From WSZJ01 sp964590435 (lineage in GTDB: Bacteria > Planctomycetota > MHYJ01 > WSZJ01), in assembly GCA_964590435.1 (NCBI GenBank), contig CAZPWT010000003.1:1-64000 (forward strand): a stretch of 64,000 bases of DNA. Reading direction: 5' to 3'. A program made the translations under genes and the position numbers. The notes under the pieces are model-generated. The model had not been told where the DNA came from and ran no database searches. It saw nothing but the letters and a program-made list of their open reading frames with translations. The number at the start of each line of letters is the position of its first letter. Positions within the stretch are counted from its first letter, which is position 1. Positions 26,979-34,103 of this stretch are shown piece by piece.

Positions 26979-27961
26979 CGGCACTCACGAAGAGCCGGTT
27001 CGCGTTCGCGCTCGTGGCGGCGCTGGGGTTCGCGGCGCTCGCGGCTTTTGTGGCCCCGATGATCGGCGCGACCTTCATCCCGTGGGGCGCGGAAGGGACG
27101 CCGGGCGAGATTTTCCGCCAGCTCCGCCTGCCGCGGGCGCTTCTCGGCCTCGTCGTCGGCGCGACGCTCGCGATGTCCGGCGCTTCGATGCAGGCCTGGC
27201 TTCGCAACCCGCTCGCCAGCGAGTACACGCTCGGCATTTCCAGCGGCGCGGCGTTCGTGGTGCTGCTTGCCGGCGAGACGGCGCTTGCCCGCATCCCGGG
27301 GGGCATTCCCGTCGCGGGGATGATCGGTGGCCTGGGCGCCATCGGCCTCGTCTGGGCGCTCGCCCGCCGCCGCGGCGGCCTCGCCCCCGGCGACACCGTG
27401 CTCACGGGGATCACGATCTCGCTCCTTTTCTCCGCGCTCACCCTCATCGTCCTCAACAAGGTCGCCGCCACGCGCGCCGTCCACGTCATCCGCTGGCTCA
27501 CGGGCGGCCTCGACACCGCCGGCTATGACGCACTGCGTCAATGCGCCCCCTGGTGCGCCGCTTCCATGGCCATCCTCATGGCCGCCAGCCGCGACCTCCA
27601 TCAGCTTGCCGCGGGGGAGGACCTCGCGGCGACGCGCGGCGTCCACGTCGCGCGGGCGCAGCTCCTCACCCTCTTGGGCGCTTCGCTCGGCACCGCCGCC
27701 GCCGTCTCCGTCTGCGGCCCGATCGGATTCGTGGGGCTCATCGTCCCCCACTGCGTCCGGCTCATCACCGGCCCCGACGCCCGCCTCGCCCTCCCTGTCT
27801 CCGCCCTCGCCGGCGCCGGGTTCCTCGCCCTCTGCGACGGGGCGGCGCGGTACTTCTCGCGGCCGGAAGAGCTCCCCGTCGGCGTCGTCACAGCGATGAT
27901 CGGGGGGCCGTTCTTCCTGTGGCTGCTCCGGGCGCGGCGCGGCGACTCAGGCCGGCTTTAG
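26975..27961 (+). CDS. FecCD/BtuC-family importer permease
   Basis: The protein has 328 residues and about ten membrane helices. Family words include RLPRALLGLVVGATLAMSGASMQ (here seen as LRLPRALLGLVVG and SGASMQAWLRNPLASEYTLG), the coupling-helix stretch AATRGVHVARAQ and CGPIGFVGLIVPH. It forms the homodimeric channel for cobalamin or a siderophore. The ATG overlaps the ATPase stop (ATGA). The gene contains a copy of the 17-bp palindrome at 27525-27541. It is convergent with the GAF/PAS gene, which ends 4 bases away. Confidence 0.88.
   Translation: MTALTKSRFAFALVAALGFAALAAFVAPMIGATFIPWGAEGTPGEIFRQLRLPRALLGLVVGATLAMSGASMQAWLRNPLASEYTLGISSGAAFVVLLAGETALARIPGGIPVAGMIGGLGAIGLVWALARRRGGLAPGDTVLTGITISLLFSALTLIVLNKVAATRAVHVIRWLTGGLDTAGYDALRQCAPWCAASMAILMAASRDLHQLAAGEDLAATRGVHVARAQLLTLLGASLGTAAAVSVCGPIGFVGLIVPHCVRLITGPDARLALPVSALAGAGFLALCDGAARYFSRPEELPVGVVTAMIGGPFFLWLLRARRGDSGRL
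27525..27541. repeat. 17-bp palindrome copy 1 (ATGACGC-ACT-GCGTCAA)
   Basis: An exact match to WTGACGCNNNGCGTCAA inside the permease gene, read as Asp-Ala-Leu-Arg-Gln with GAC GCA CTG CGT CAA. CGT and CAA are unusual choices next to the CGC/CGG and CAG that dominate nearby. Confidence 0.75.
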
Positions 27962-27964
27962 CCC

Positions 27965-28864
27965 TCAGTCTTTCAGCTTGTACAGGCAGGCGTACGGCGG
28001 CTTCCCTTCTTTCATCGGGAACGCCAGCCAGACGCCCGGCGCGCCCAGCGCAATCCTGGCCTCGAACGGTTTCCCGTCGGGATTGAGAAGCGCTTTCCGG
28101 CAGGCGTCGCGCGCCGCGGCTTCGAGGAGCTCTTCGAACCTGCGCCCGGCGAGCCCGTCCTTCGCTTGGCCAGCGCGCTTCAGGGCCGCGTCGTTGGCAA
28201 AGACGATCGCCCCGTCCGTGCCGACCTTGAGGATCGGGACGGGAAGGCGGTTCACCACGTCGCGCCAGGTGCGCTCGGCCGCGCGCTGCGGGTCGGCGAG
28301 CTCGGCCGGAGCGCCGGCGCTGGAGGCGAGCTGGTCCTGGACGAGGCTGCTCCGCACGGCGTTGGCGAGGTGCTCGGCGAGGATCTCGAAGAACTCCACG
28401 TCCTCCTTCGCGAACGCGCTCCGCTGGAGGCTCTCGAGGTTCAGGATGCCGATGACCTCGCCCGCGACCCGCAGCGGCACACAGAGTTCGCTCAGCGTCG
28501 TCGGCGCCACCGCGCTGTGGTACCCGGGGTCCGCCGTCACGTCGTTCACGAGCACGGTCCGCGCCGTCTTGTACGCACGTCCCAGCAACCCCACGTCGAG
28601 CTTCTGCGTGTAGCCGCCCGGAAACTTGTCCACGAACACTTCCGGCGTGTCCCCCGCGATCGCCATCGGGGCCAGCACCCCCGAGTGCTTGAACACGAGG
28701 AAGACCGACACGTGATAGAAGTGCGGGAATTCCTTGAGGATCGAGTCGACGACGTTCCTGAAGAGCACCTTCGGCTCGAGCGAGGAGGTGGCGACCTGCA
28801 GGATCCTGAGGATCCGCTGGAACGATTCGACCCCGACGACAGTCTTCGACGGTTCGTGCGACAT
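27965..28864 (-). CDS. GAF and PAS domain sensor protein
   Basis: The protein has 299 residues. A GAF domain (about 17-165) shows YHVSVFLVFKHSG, the conserved LGRAYKTARTVLVNDV entry and SELCVPLRVAGEVIGILNLES. A PAS-like domain (about 195-295) contains PVPILKVGTDGAIVFANDAALKRAG. There is no kinase, cyclase, GGDEF or HTH output domain, so it must signal through a partner or bind a small molecule as a stand-alone sensor. The ATG at 28864 follows GGGAGGC. It lies downstream of the thioredoxin-like gene on the same strand, 74 bases away. Confidence 0.78.
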   Translation of the reverse strand: MSHEPSKTVVGVESFQRILRILQVATSSLEPKVLFRNVVDSILKEFPHFYHVSVFLVFKHSGVLAPMAIAGDTPEVFVDKFPGGYTQKLDVGLLGRAYKTARTVLVNDVTADPGYHSAVAPTTLSELCVPLRVAGEVIGILNLESLQRSAFAKEDVEFFEILAEHLANAVRSSLVQDQLASSAGAPAELADPQRAAERTWRDVVNRLPVPILKVGTDGAIVFANDAALKRAGQAKDGLAGRRFEELLEAAARDACRKALLNPDGKPFEARIALGAPGVWLAFPMKEGKPPYACLYKLKD

Positions 28865-28938
28865 GGCCGCCTCCCTCCCTGTGGGCGGCGGGCATGGTAT
28901 GGCGGGCGCGTGGCCCGCGGCAAGCCCGTGGCCGCGGC

Positions 28939-30075
28939 CTACTTCGCCACGTGCTCGAAGACGCCGGTCAGCTCGAACTCGAACCCCCCGCTTCCCTGCG
29001 GCCCCTTGCGCGGGTACGTCCCCTCGAAGACACCCTTCAGCCCGCTCACCTTGCCGCCACGGTATTCGACGACGACGCGCAGCTCCCCCGAGTACGAGAA
29101 ATCGCCGCCGCCCGAGTCGGTGAGCGTGACCTTGCCGTGCAGAAGCGCGAACTTCGTCTCGCCCTTCGATCCGGCGGGTTCAAGCGCGAGGTCGCCGGAC
29201 GCCCCGGTGACGTCGTACACCTTCTTCGTCTCCTGGTCCGTGCGCTCCATCACGCCGCCCGGGAACATCTTGGACAGCCACGGCAGGAACGCGGAGGCGC
29301 TGAGGTTCGCGGTCTTCGCGGGAAGGGCGAGCAGCGCCCAGTCTTCCGCGGACATCGGCGCGAGTTCGACCACCGGCGCGTAGTACGCGGGCATGCCCTT
29401 GTCGTTGAGACGAGTAAACACGCGGATCCCGGAGTCGTTTCCCTCGGGAAGCCCCGGCAGTTTCACCGCGCGCGGCTCTCCCGGCTCGCCCAGCCCAAGC
29501 GTCTTCCGTGCTTCCGTGAGATTCCCGCGCCAGTGTCGCGGCAACGGGTCCCCGCGCAGCGTGTCGCCCTTGCCGCGCTCCCCGCGCGGCGCCATCGCGT
29601 CCCACTTGCGCACCAGCTTCCCCTGCGCATCCAGCACGCACGCGTCCACGTTCGATTGCTGCCCGCCGCCCGGGCCCGCCTTGAACTTCGCCGCCCACAG
29701 GTCCTGCACCACCTGCGGGATGTCCTTGTCGTCCCGGTGCCCGTGCCACGACACCACCACGAACTCCTTCAGCATCGCGGCGACCGCCGCGTCGGCGAGG
29801 GCGAGCCCCCGCGCCTGCGTCGCCGTCGCTCAGCAGTGCCCCGTGATCATGTCCCCGTACTTCGCGTGGATCACGATCAGCAGGACCGGGCGCTTTTCCT
29901 TCGAAGCGCGTTTCTGCGCCTCCGCCAGGTCCGGCGCCCAGTCCAGGCGGTACATGGACAGGTCTTTGTCGGCGGGGCGGAGCTCCGTGTAACGCGCGAG
30001 CGCTTTCTGGGCCTCCGCGTTCTGGGCGGCGGCGGGAAGTGCGCACAACAGGAACGCGGCGAGGTGGCGGTTCAT
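28939..30075 (-). CDS. secreted thioredoxin-like selenoprotein (in-frame UGA)
   Basis: Two open segments in the same frame (30075-29833 and 29829-28939) are separated only by a TGA at 29830-29832. Read through as selenocysteine, the gene encodes 378 residues: a signal peptide (1-18, ending AAAQ), then RPVLLIVIHAKYGDMITGHCU with Sec at residue 82 after Cys81. A helix and AAMLKEFVVVSWHGH follow, as expected around a thioredoxin-type active site. VDACVLDAQGKLV fits the next strand. About 200 further residues form a family-less C-terminal part. A small hairpin with a GGGCU loop lies 15-30 bases after the UGA. The ATG follows GAAGAGG. The alternative is a nonsense mutation, or two genes; the second half has no ribosome site. 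Confidence 0.65.
29800..29815 (-). promoter_or_regulatory. candidate bacterial SECIS hairpin
   Basis: In the mRNA sense this reads GGCG-CGGGGGCU-CGCC, a four-pair GC stem with an eight-base loop containing GGGCU, starting 15 bases after the UGA. Bacterial SECIS elements sit at this distance and often have a GGNCU-like loop. The stem is short; more pairing with flanking GC bases is possible. Confidence 0.4.
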
Positions 30076-30257
30076 CGGGCCTCTTCAGTGAGAGTCGCTA
30101 CAGGAACGGACAGAGGCCTCCGGAATTGCACGCTTTCGCTGCCGAAAAGTGGATTTTTCCCCTCGGGGAACGAAAGAAAGTCGCGGGGGGTGTCTTGATC
30201 CCCGAATCGGCGATTCGATTCACTTTGTCGAAACCCCTTTTCGAAAGGACGGCACTC

Positions 30258-31058
30258 ATGGGCCTCACCCTTCATTACACACTCGCACTTCCCGGCTCGA
30301 CGAGCCGCGCCGACGTACGCCGGCGGCTCGAGGACCTGCGCCTGCGCGTTGCCGCGCTGAAATCCGGACGCGTTGACGACTGGCTGATGGATTTTGAAGG
30401 GTCATCGGCGAGAAAGTTCCCGCTGGGCGGCCTCTCGGTGCCCGTCGTTTACGACACCGCAGGGCGCCCGCGCGTCGCCAAGAGCATTGATGAATCGGAG
30501 ACCTGGGACCTGGTCGAACCCGAAGACATCGCGCTGTTCCGTGTGCACTTCGAAGGCGCCGAGACCGCCTTCTTCGGTGTCGCGCGCTTCCCGGAAACTT
30601 TTCCCTGCCGGACCAGCGACGGCCGCGCGATCGTCGCGCTTCCCGTCCCCCGCACTCTCGGCCGCTGGTACTCCGAATGGGCCTGCAAGACGCAGTACGC
30701 CGCCGACCCGCGCTGTGGTGGCCGCGAGAACTTCCTGCGCGCCCACTTGACGCTCATCGCCGTCCTCGACGCCGCGCGCGACCTCGGCTTTGAACTCACG
30801 GTGAGTGACGAAGGCGGGTACTGGGAGTCGAGAAGCGTCCCCGTTCTCCTCGGCGAGCTGGACCGCATGGACCGTCTCGTCGCCGGATTTGCCGGGTTCC
30901 TCAAGGATCGGCTGGGAGAGGAAATGGAAGGTTCCCTGAAGGGACCGATCCTGGCGCGCCCCGACTTCGAGAATCTCGAGGCCCGTGCGACGGCGGACGG
31001 CTTGGAAAGCAGCTTCGGCGAAGCCTTGGACGCACTGCTTCGCCTGACAAAGCGGTGA
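30258..31058 (+). CDS. hypothetical protein, conserved style
   Basis: The protein has 266 residues, no signal peptide and no membrane helix. Recognisable patches are WYSEWACKTQYA, a CGGRENFLRAHLTLIAVLDAARDLGF helix (quoted as NFLRAHLTLIAVLDA) and VSDEGGYWESR. I remember similar proteins annotated only as hypothetical, with the same W..WCKTQYA and H..L.A.LD arrangement. The clustered Trp, Cys and His residues suggest a binding pocket, but no function should be inferred. The ATG at 30258 follows AAAGGA by about ten bases. Upstream lies a 182-base divergent spacer containing a small GAATCG/CGATTC inverted repeat. Confidence 0.6.
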   Translation: MGLTLHYTLALPGSTSRADVRRRLEDLRLRVAALKSGRVDDWLMDFEGSSARKFPLGGLSVPVVYDTAGRPRVAKSIDESETWDLVEPEDIALFRVHFEGAETAFFGVARFPETFPCRTSDGRAIVALPVPRTLGRWYSEWACKTQYAADPRCGGRENFLRAHLTLIAVLDAARDLGFELTVSDEGGYWESRSVPVLLGELDRMDRLVAGFAGFLKDRLGEEMEGSLKGPILARPDFENLEARATADGLESSFGEALDALLRLTKR

Positions 31059-31093
31059 GCTTCACCGCCTCGAGGAGCTAAGATGTTCCAGCC

Positions 31094-31405
31094 ATGATTC
31101 CCCCATTCGTCCAGGACCGGCTTCCGGCAATCTCCACGCTTTGCCAACGATTTGGCGCGCGGAGACTGGAGTTGTTTGGTTCTGCGGCAAAGGGAACCTT
31201 CGACGCGGCCAGGAGCGACCTGGATTTTCTCGTCGAGTTTCCGCGCGAATTTGTCGACGGACGCGCGGATGCCTACTTCGGGTTGCTGTTCGCCCTGCAG
31301 GACCTGTTCGCAAGGGATGTCGACCTGGTCGAGACATCCGCCGTCGACAACCCATACTTCCTGAATGAGATTCGTGGAAGTCGGACAACACTTTATGCCG
31401 CCTGA
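31094..31405 (+). CDS. mntA: MntA-type minimal nucleotidyltransferase antitoxin
   Basis: The protein has 103 residues with the minimal nucleotidyltransferase fold. The active-site motif reads G29-S30 followed by D42 and D44 (LFGSAAKG ... SDLDFLVEF), with two more residues between the GS and the DxD than in common members. In MntA/HepT pairs the antitoxin neutralises the HEPN toxin by adding AMP groups to it. The gene overlaps the HEPN gene by 11 bases in another frame, which is the normal operon layout for this pair. Confidence 0.82.
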   Translation: MIPPFVQDRLPAISTLCQRFGARRLELFGSAAKGTFDAARSDLDFLVEFPREFVDGRADAYFGLLFALQDLFARDVDLVETSAVDNPYFLNEIRGSRTTLYAA

Positions 31406-31745
31406 TCCGCAGGTTCTCCTGAACGACATCAAGAAGGCGGCAATCGCACTTCAGGGCTTCGCAGCCGGACGTACTCTTCAGGAATTCCTCTCCGACGACA
31501 TGTTCCGATCAGCCGTGGAGCAGAAGTTCGAGATCATCGGCGAGGCCATCGCGCAGCTGACGAAACTCGATCCCGCCATTGCCGATTCCATTCCCGAGCG
31601 GAAACGGATCGTCGCCTTTCGCAACATCCTGGCCCACTCGTGCGCGAGGGTGGATCCTGCGACCGTCTGGGACACGCTCGAAAAGGACGTTCCTCGACTA
31701 TTGACCACCCTTCGTGGATTGATCAAACCGCCGCCGGAACCGTAG
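31395..31745 (+). CDS. hepT: HepT-type HEPN RNase toxin
   Basis: The protein has 116 residues and is all-helical, with the HEPN fold. The catalytic motif is R76-N-I-L-A-H81, matching Rx4-6H. The tyrosine two residues after the histidine, which is AMPylated in well-studied HepT proteins (RX4HXY), is a cysteine here (HSC). That residue is therefore missing, and the neutralisation mechanism may differ. The ATG at 31395 overlaps the end of mntA. Such toxins cut tRNA or mRNA. Confidence 0.8.
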   Translation: MPPDPQVLLNDIKKAAIALQGFAAGRTLQEFLSDDMFRSAVEQKFEIIGEAIAQLTKLDPAIADSIPERKRIVAFRNILAHSCARVDPATVWDTLEKDVPRLLTTLRGLIKPPPEP

Positions 31746-31794
31746 ACGAAAACTCGGCGACATCGGATCGCTCCTCAAGCTTCAATGTGAATCG

Positions 31795-32865
31795 ATGTAC
31801 CGCTCCCTCGTCTACCCCATCCTCTCCACCCTCGAACCCGAGCGCGCCCACGGCCTCGCGCTGAAGTCCATGCGCGCCGCGCAGGCCGCGCCGGGCGGCC
31901 TCGCGATCCTCCGCACCTTCGCCGGCCCGCAGGACCCGCGCCTCGAGGTCCGCGCCTTCGGCCTCACGTTCCCCAACCCCCTCGGCGCCGCCGCCGGCCT
32001 CGACAAGAACGCCGACGCCGTCGCCGCCCTCATGGCCCTCGGCTTCGGCTGCGTCGAGATCGGCACCGTCACGCCGCGCCCCCAGCCTGGCAACGACCGC
32101 CCGCGCGTCTGGCGGCTGCCGGAAGCGCGCGCGCTGCTGAACGCGCTCGGCTTTCCCTCGCTGGGCGCCGCGGCCGTGAAGAAACGGATCGCCGAGAAGC
32201 GCTTCAAGGGAATCCTCGGCATCAACCTCGGCAAGAACAAGGCGACGACCGCCGAGGACGCGCCGGCCGACTACGCCGCGGTGTTCGACGCGTTCAAGGA
32301 GGAGATGCGCTACGCGGTCGTCAACGTGTCGTCGCCGAACACGCCGGGCCTCCGCAGCCTCCAGAGCCGCCGCGCGCTCCTCGACATCCTCGCGGCCGTC
32401 GATGCCGTGAACCGCAAGCTCGCCAAACCGCGCCCTGTCCTGGTGAAACTCTCCCCCGACCTCGACGACGCCCAGCTCGACGAAGCCCTCGCCGGCGCCC
32501 TCGAGGGCGGCGCCTCCGGCCTCGTCATCTCCAACACCACGCTCGACCGCAGCGCGCTCAAGAACCCGTTCCCCGAGCGCCCCGGCGGCATCAGCGGCGA
32601 GCCCCTGCGGGACAAGTCGCTCGCGATGCTCCGCAAAGTGCGCTCGAAGGTCGGCAAGCGCCTCCCGCTCATCGGCGTCGGCGGGATCGCCACCGCGGAG
32701 GACGCCATCGCGCGCATGAAGGCCGGCGCTTCCCTCGTCCAGCTGTACACGTCGTTCGTGTACGGCGGGCCAGGCCTGCCGGGGCAGATCGTGCGCGGAA
32801 TCTACGACTTCGTGATGAAGGAGAAGCTGAAGTCGGTCGAGGAGATCATCGGAACCGAGAGTTGA
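31795..32865 (+). CDS. pyrD: dihydroorotate dehydrogenase (quinone), class 2
   Basis: The protein has 356 residues, full length for class 2 PyrD. It oxidises dihydroorotate to orotate in pyrimidine synthesis and passes electrons to quinone at the membrane. The N-terminal helical extension (LVYPILSTLEPERAHGLALK) is the membrane/quinone module. Family motifs follow: NPLGAAAGLDKNADAVAAL, GFGCVEIGTVTPRPQPGN, NVSSPNTPGLRSLQ with the class 2 catalytic serine, and the FMN phosphate loops GVGGIATAEDA and LVQLYTSFVYGG. The ATG is used without a strong Shine-Dalgarno. It is a housekeeping gene embedded among accessory modules. Confidence 0.95.
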   Translation: MYRSLVYPILSTLEPERAHGLALKSMRAAQAAPGGLAILRTFAGPQDPRLEVRAFGLTFPNPLGAAAGLDKNADAVAALMALGFGCVEIGTVTPRPQPGNDRPRVWRLPEARALLNALGFPSLGAAAVKKRIAEKRFKGILGINLGKNKATTAEDAPADYAAVFDAFKEEMRYAVVNVSSPNTPGLRSLQSRRALLDILAAVDAVNRKLAKPRPVLVKLSPDLDDAQLDEALAGALEGGASGLVISNTTLDRSALKNPFPERPGGISGEPLRDKSLAMLRKVRSKVGKRLPLIGVGGIATAEDAIARMKAGASLVQLYTSFVYGGPGLPGQIVRGIYDFVMKEKLKSVEEIIGTES

Positions 32866-32894
32866 GCAGACTCGTCGAACAAGGGGGAACGGCG

Positions 32895-33272
32895 ATGTCG
32901 GAAGGGGCAGCCGGTGACTCTGGATTCTCGCTGGGAGGGCGCCGATTCGTGGCGTCGTCTGAGTTTTTTCTCAAGGCCATGTGCGTTCTGATGAAACTCG
33001 CCCTGAAGGACTCCCGACCGGAAATTCCGGAGCTCCTTGTGTTTCTAGAGGGGTGCGAATCCGCGCCGAGTCAGGTTCATTCACTGGATTCCCTGGGTCC
33101 ACGCGCACTCGCCCGATTCCGTGTGGTTGCAGCAAAGGCGGCGCGCACGTTTTCGATGATGGCGAAGGACCTGTCCGAAGTAGAACTGGAGGACGGAAGA
33201 CCCCTTCACAACTTTCAGAAGCAACTCGGCGATTTCGCGGCACTGATTGCGCTGCTGAACAACCAGTCCTGA
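32895..33272 (+). CDS. small hypothetical protein
   Basis: The protein has 125 residues, mostly helical and soluble, starting at an ATG after AAGGGGGAACG. There is a VASSEFFLKAMCVLMKLALKD-like amphipathic helix and a second helix pair around FSMMAKDLSEVELE. No motif was recognised. It lies between pyrD and the DUF2442/DUF4160 pair. Codon use has more A and T than pyrD, which fits recently acquired DNA. Confidence 0.5.
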   Translation: MSEGAAGDSGFSLGGRRFVASSEFFLKAMCVLMKLALKDSRPEIPELLVFLEGCESAPSQVHSLDSLGPRALARFRVVAAKAARTFSMMAKDLSEVELEDGRPLHNFQKQLGDFAALIALLNNQS

Positions 33273-33361
33273 CCCTTGGGAGCTTCGGCCGCCAGCGCGA
33301 TCCCGGCGACTCGCCAGCATCGGAGTCGCGACGCCCGCGTCGGCATTGGCGCGGCGACAGC

Positions 33362-33634
33362 CTAAGTCTCCGAAACGACACTCGGCGCAGGGATCCCTTC
33401 GAGATACAAGGCATCCGCGCACAGATCCACACCGTTCGGCCACTCGACATACCGACCGTCCGGCGCGATTTTCGCCGCCCTGAATTCCGCGGCCTGCGCA
33501 AGTGGCGCGAACACGCCTCCCTTTCGGACGAGAGGTGCGAGACTGAAGGTCTTCGCGCTCCCGTCCTCGAAGGTGAGCCGCAGAGACAGCTCAGCTCCGA
33601 ATTCCAATCGCGTGATCTTGTGCACGGCGTCCAC
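33362..33634 (-). CDS. DUF2442 family protein
   Basis: The protein has 90 residues and is a DUF2442 member: AVHKITRLEFGAELSLRLTFEDG, here noted as LRLTFEDGSAKTFSLAPL, then the typical WPNGVDLCADALY ending. I chose GTG at 33634, preceded by AGGAG at seven bases. DUF2442 proteins are usually encoded directly after a DUF4160 protein, as here (10-base gap). The pair is often listed as a putative toxin-antitoxin or small regulatory module. No biochemical role is established to my knowledge. Confidence 0.75.
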   Translation of the reverse strand: MDAVHKITRLEFGAELSLRLTFEDGSAKTFSLAPLVRKGGVFAPLAQAAEFRAAKIAPDGRYVEWPNGVDLCADALYLEGIPAPSVVSET

Positions 33635-33644
33635 GGCGCTGCTC

Positions 33645-33905
33645 CTAATCCAACGGAGGTATGTTAACAAGAGGCTGGGCTTGTCGGGCGAGCTCCCAAT
33701 CTGCGAGCAGCTCTACCTGGTGCCTCGACGCCCATTCGAAAACGAGCGCCTTGACCCGCGGCGGCGCGTCGCCGGTCAGGATTCGAAGCGGCTGGATCTC
33801 GACCCGGAGTTCAAACTCACCGTAGATGGCATGAAAGTGCGGAGGCGCGTGGTCGTTGTAGAACATCCGGATGAGGATTCCGTAGAAGGCTGAAATGAGC
33901 GGCAC
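33645..33905 (-). CDS. DUF4160 family protein
   Basis: The protein has 86 residues with the diagnostic FYGILIRMFYNDHAPPHFHA start (quoted in part: MFYNDHAPPHFHAIYG) and FEWASRHQVELLADWELARQAQPL end. The HAPPHFHA histidines could bind metal. The GTG at 33905 is chosen because AAGGAG lies five bases upstream. It is the first gene of a two-gene unit with DUF2442 and is divergent from the cyclase gene. Confidence 0.8.
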   Translation of the reverse strand: MPLISAFYGILIRMFYNDHAPPHFHAIYGEFELRVEIQPLRILTGDAPPRVKALVFEWASRHQVELLADWELARQAQPLVNIPPLD

Positions 33906-34103
33906 ATGTGCTCCTTCTGTCAAAGGGGGAACCCGATATCGCATCAAGCCGCGCGACCAGAATCAATCCGTCGGAACGAAATAGTCTGTGATTCGCCCTT
34001 GGCAGTCGCGCTCGCCTCGCTTCCGACCAAATCCCTGCTCCTCCGAGTCGATGTCTTCACCCTTGGCCCCCACCGCCCCAACCGCGACACTCCGCTTCCT
34101 TCC

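Noticed and set aside
29830..29832. UGA read as tryptophan by a recoded genetic code
   Set aside because: Many clear genes in the window end in TGA at conserved C-termini, so UGA is a normal stop here.
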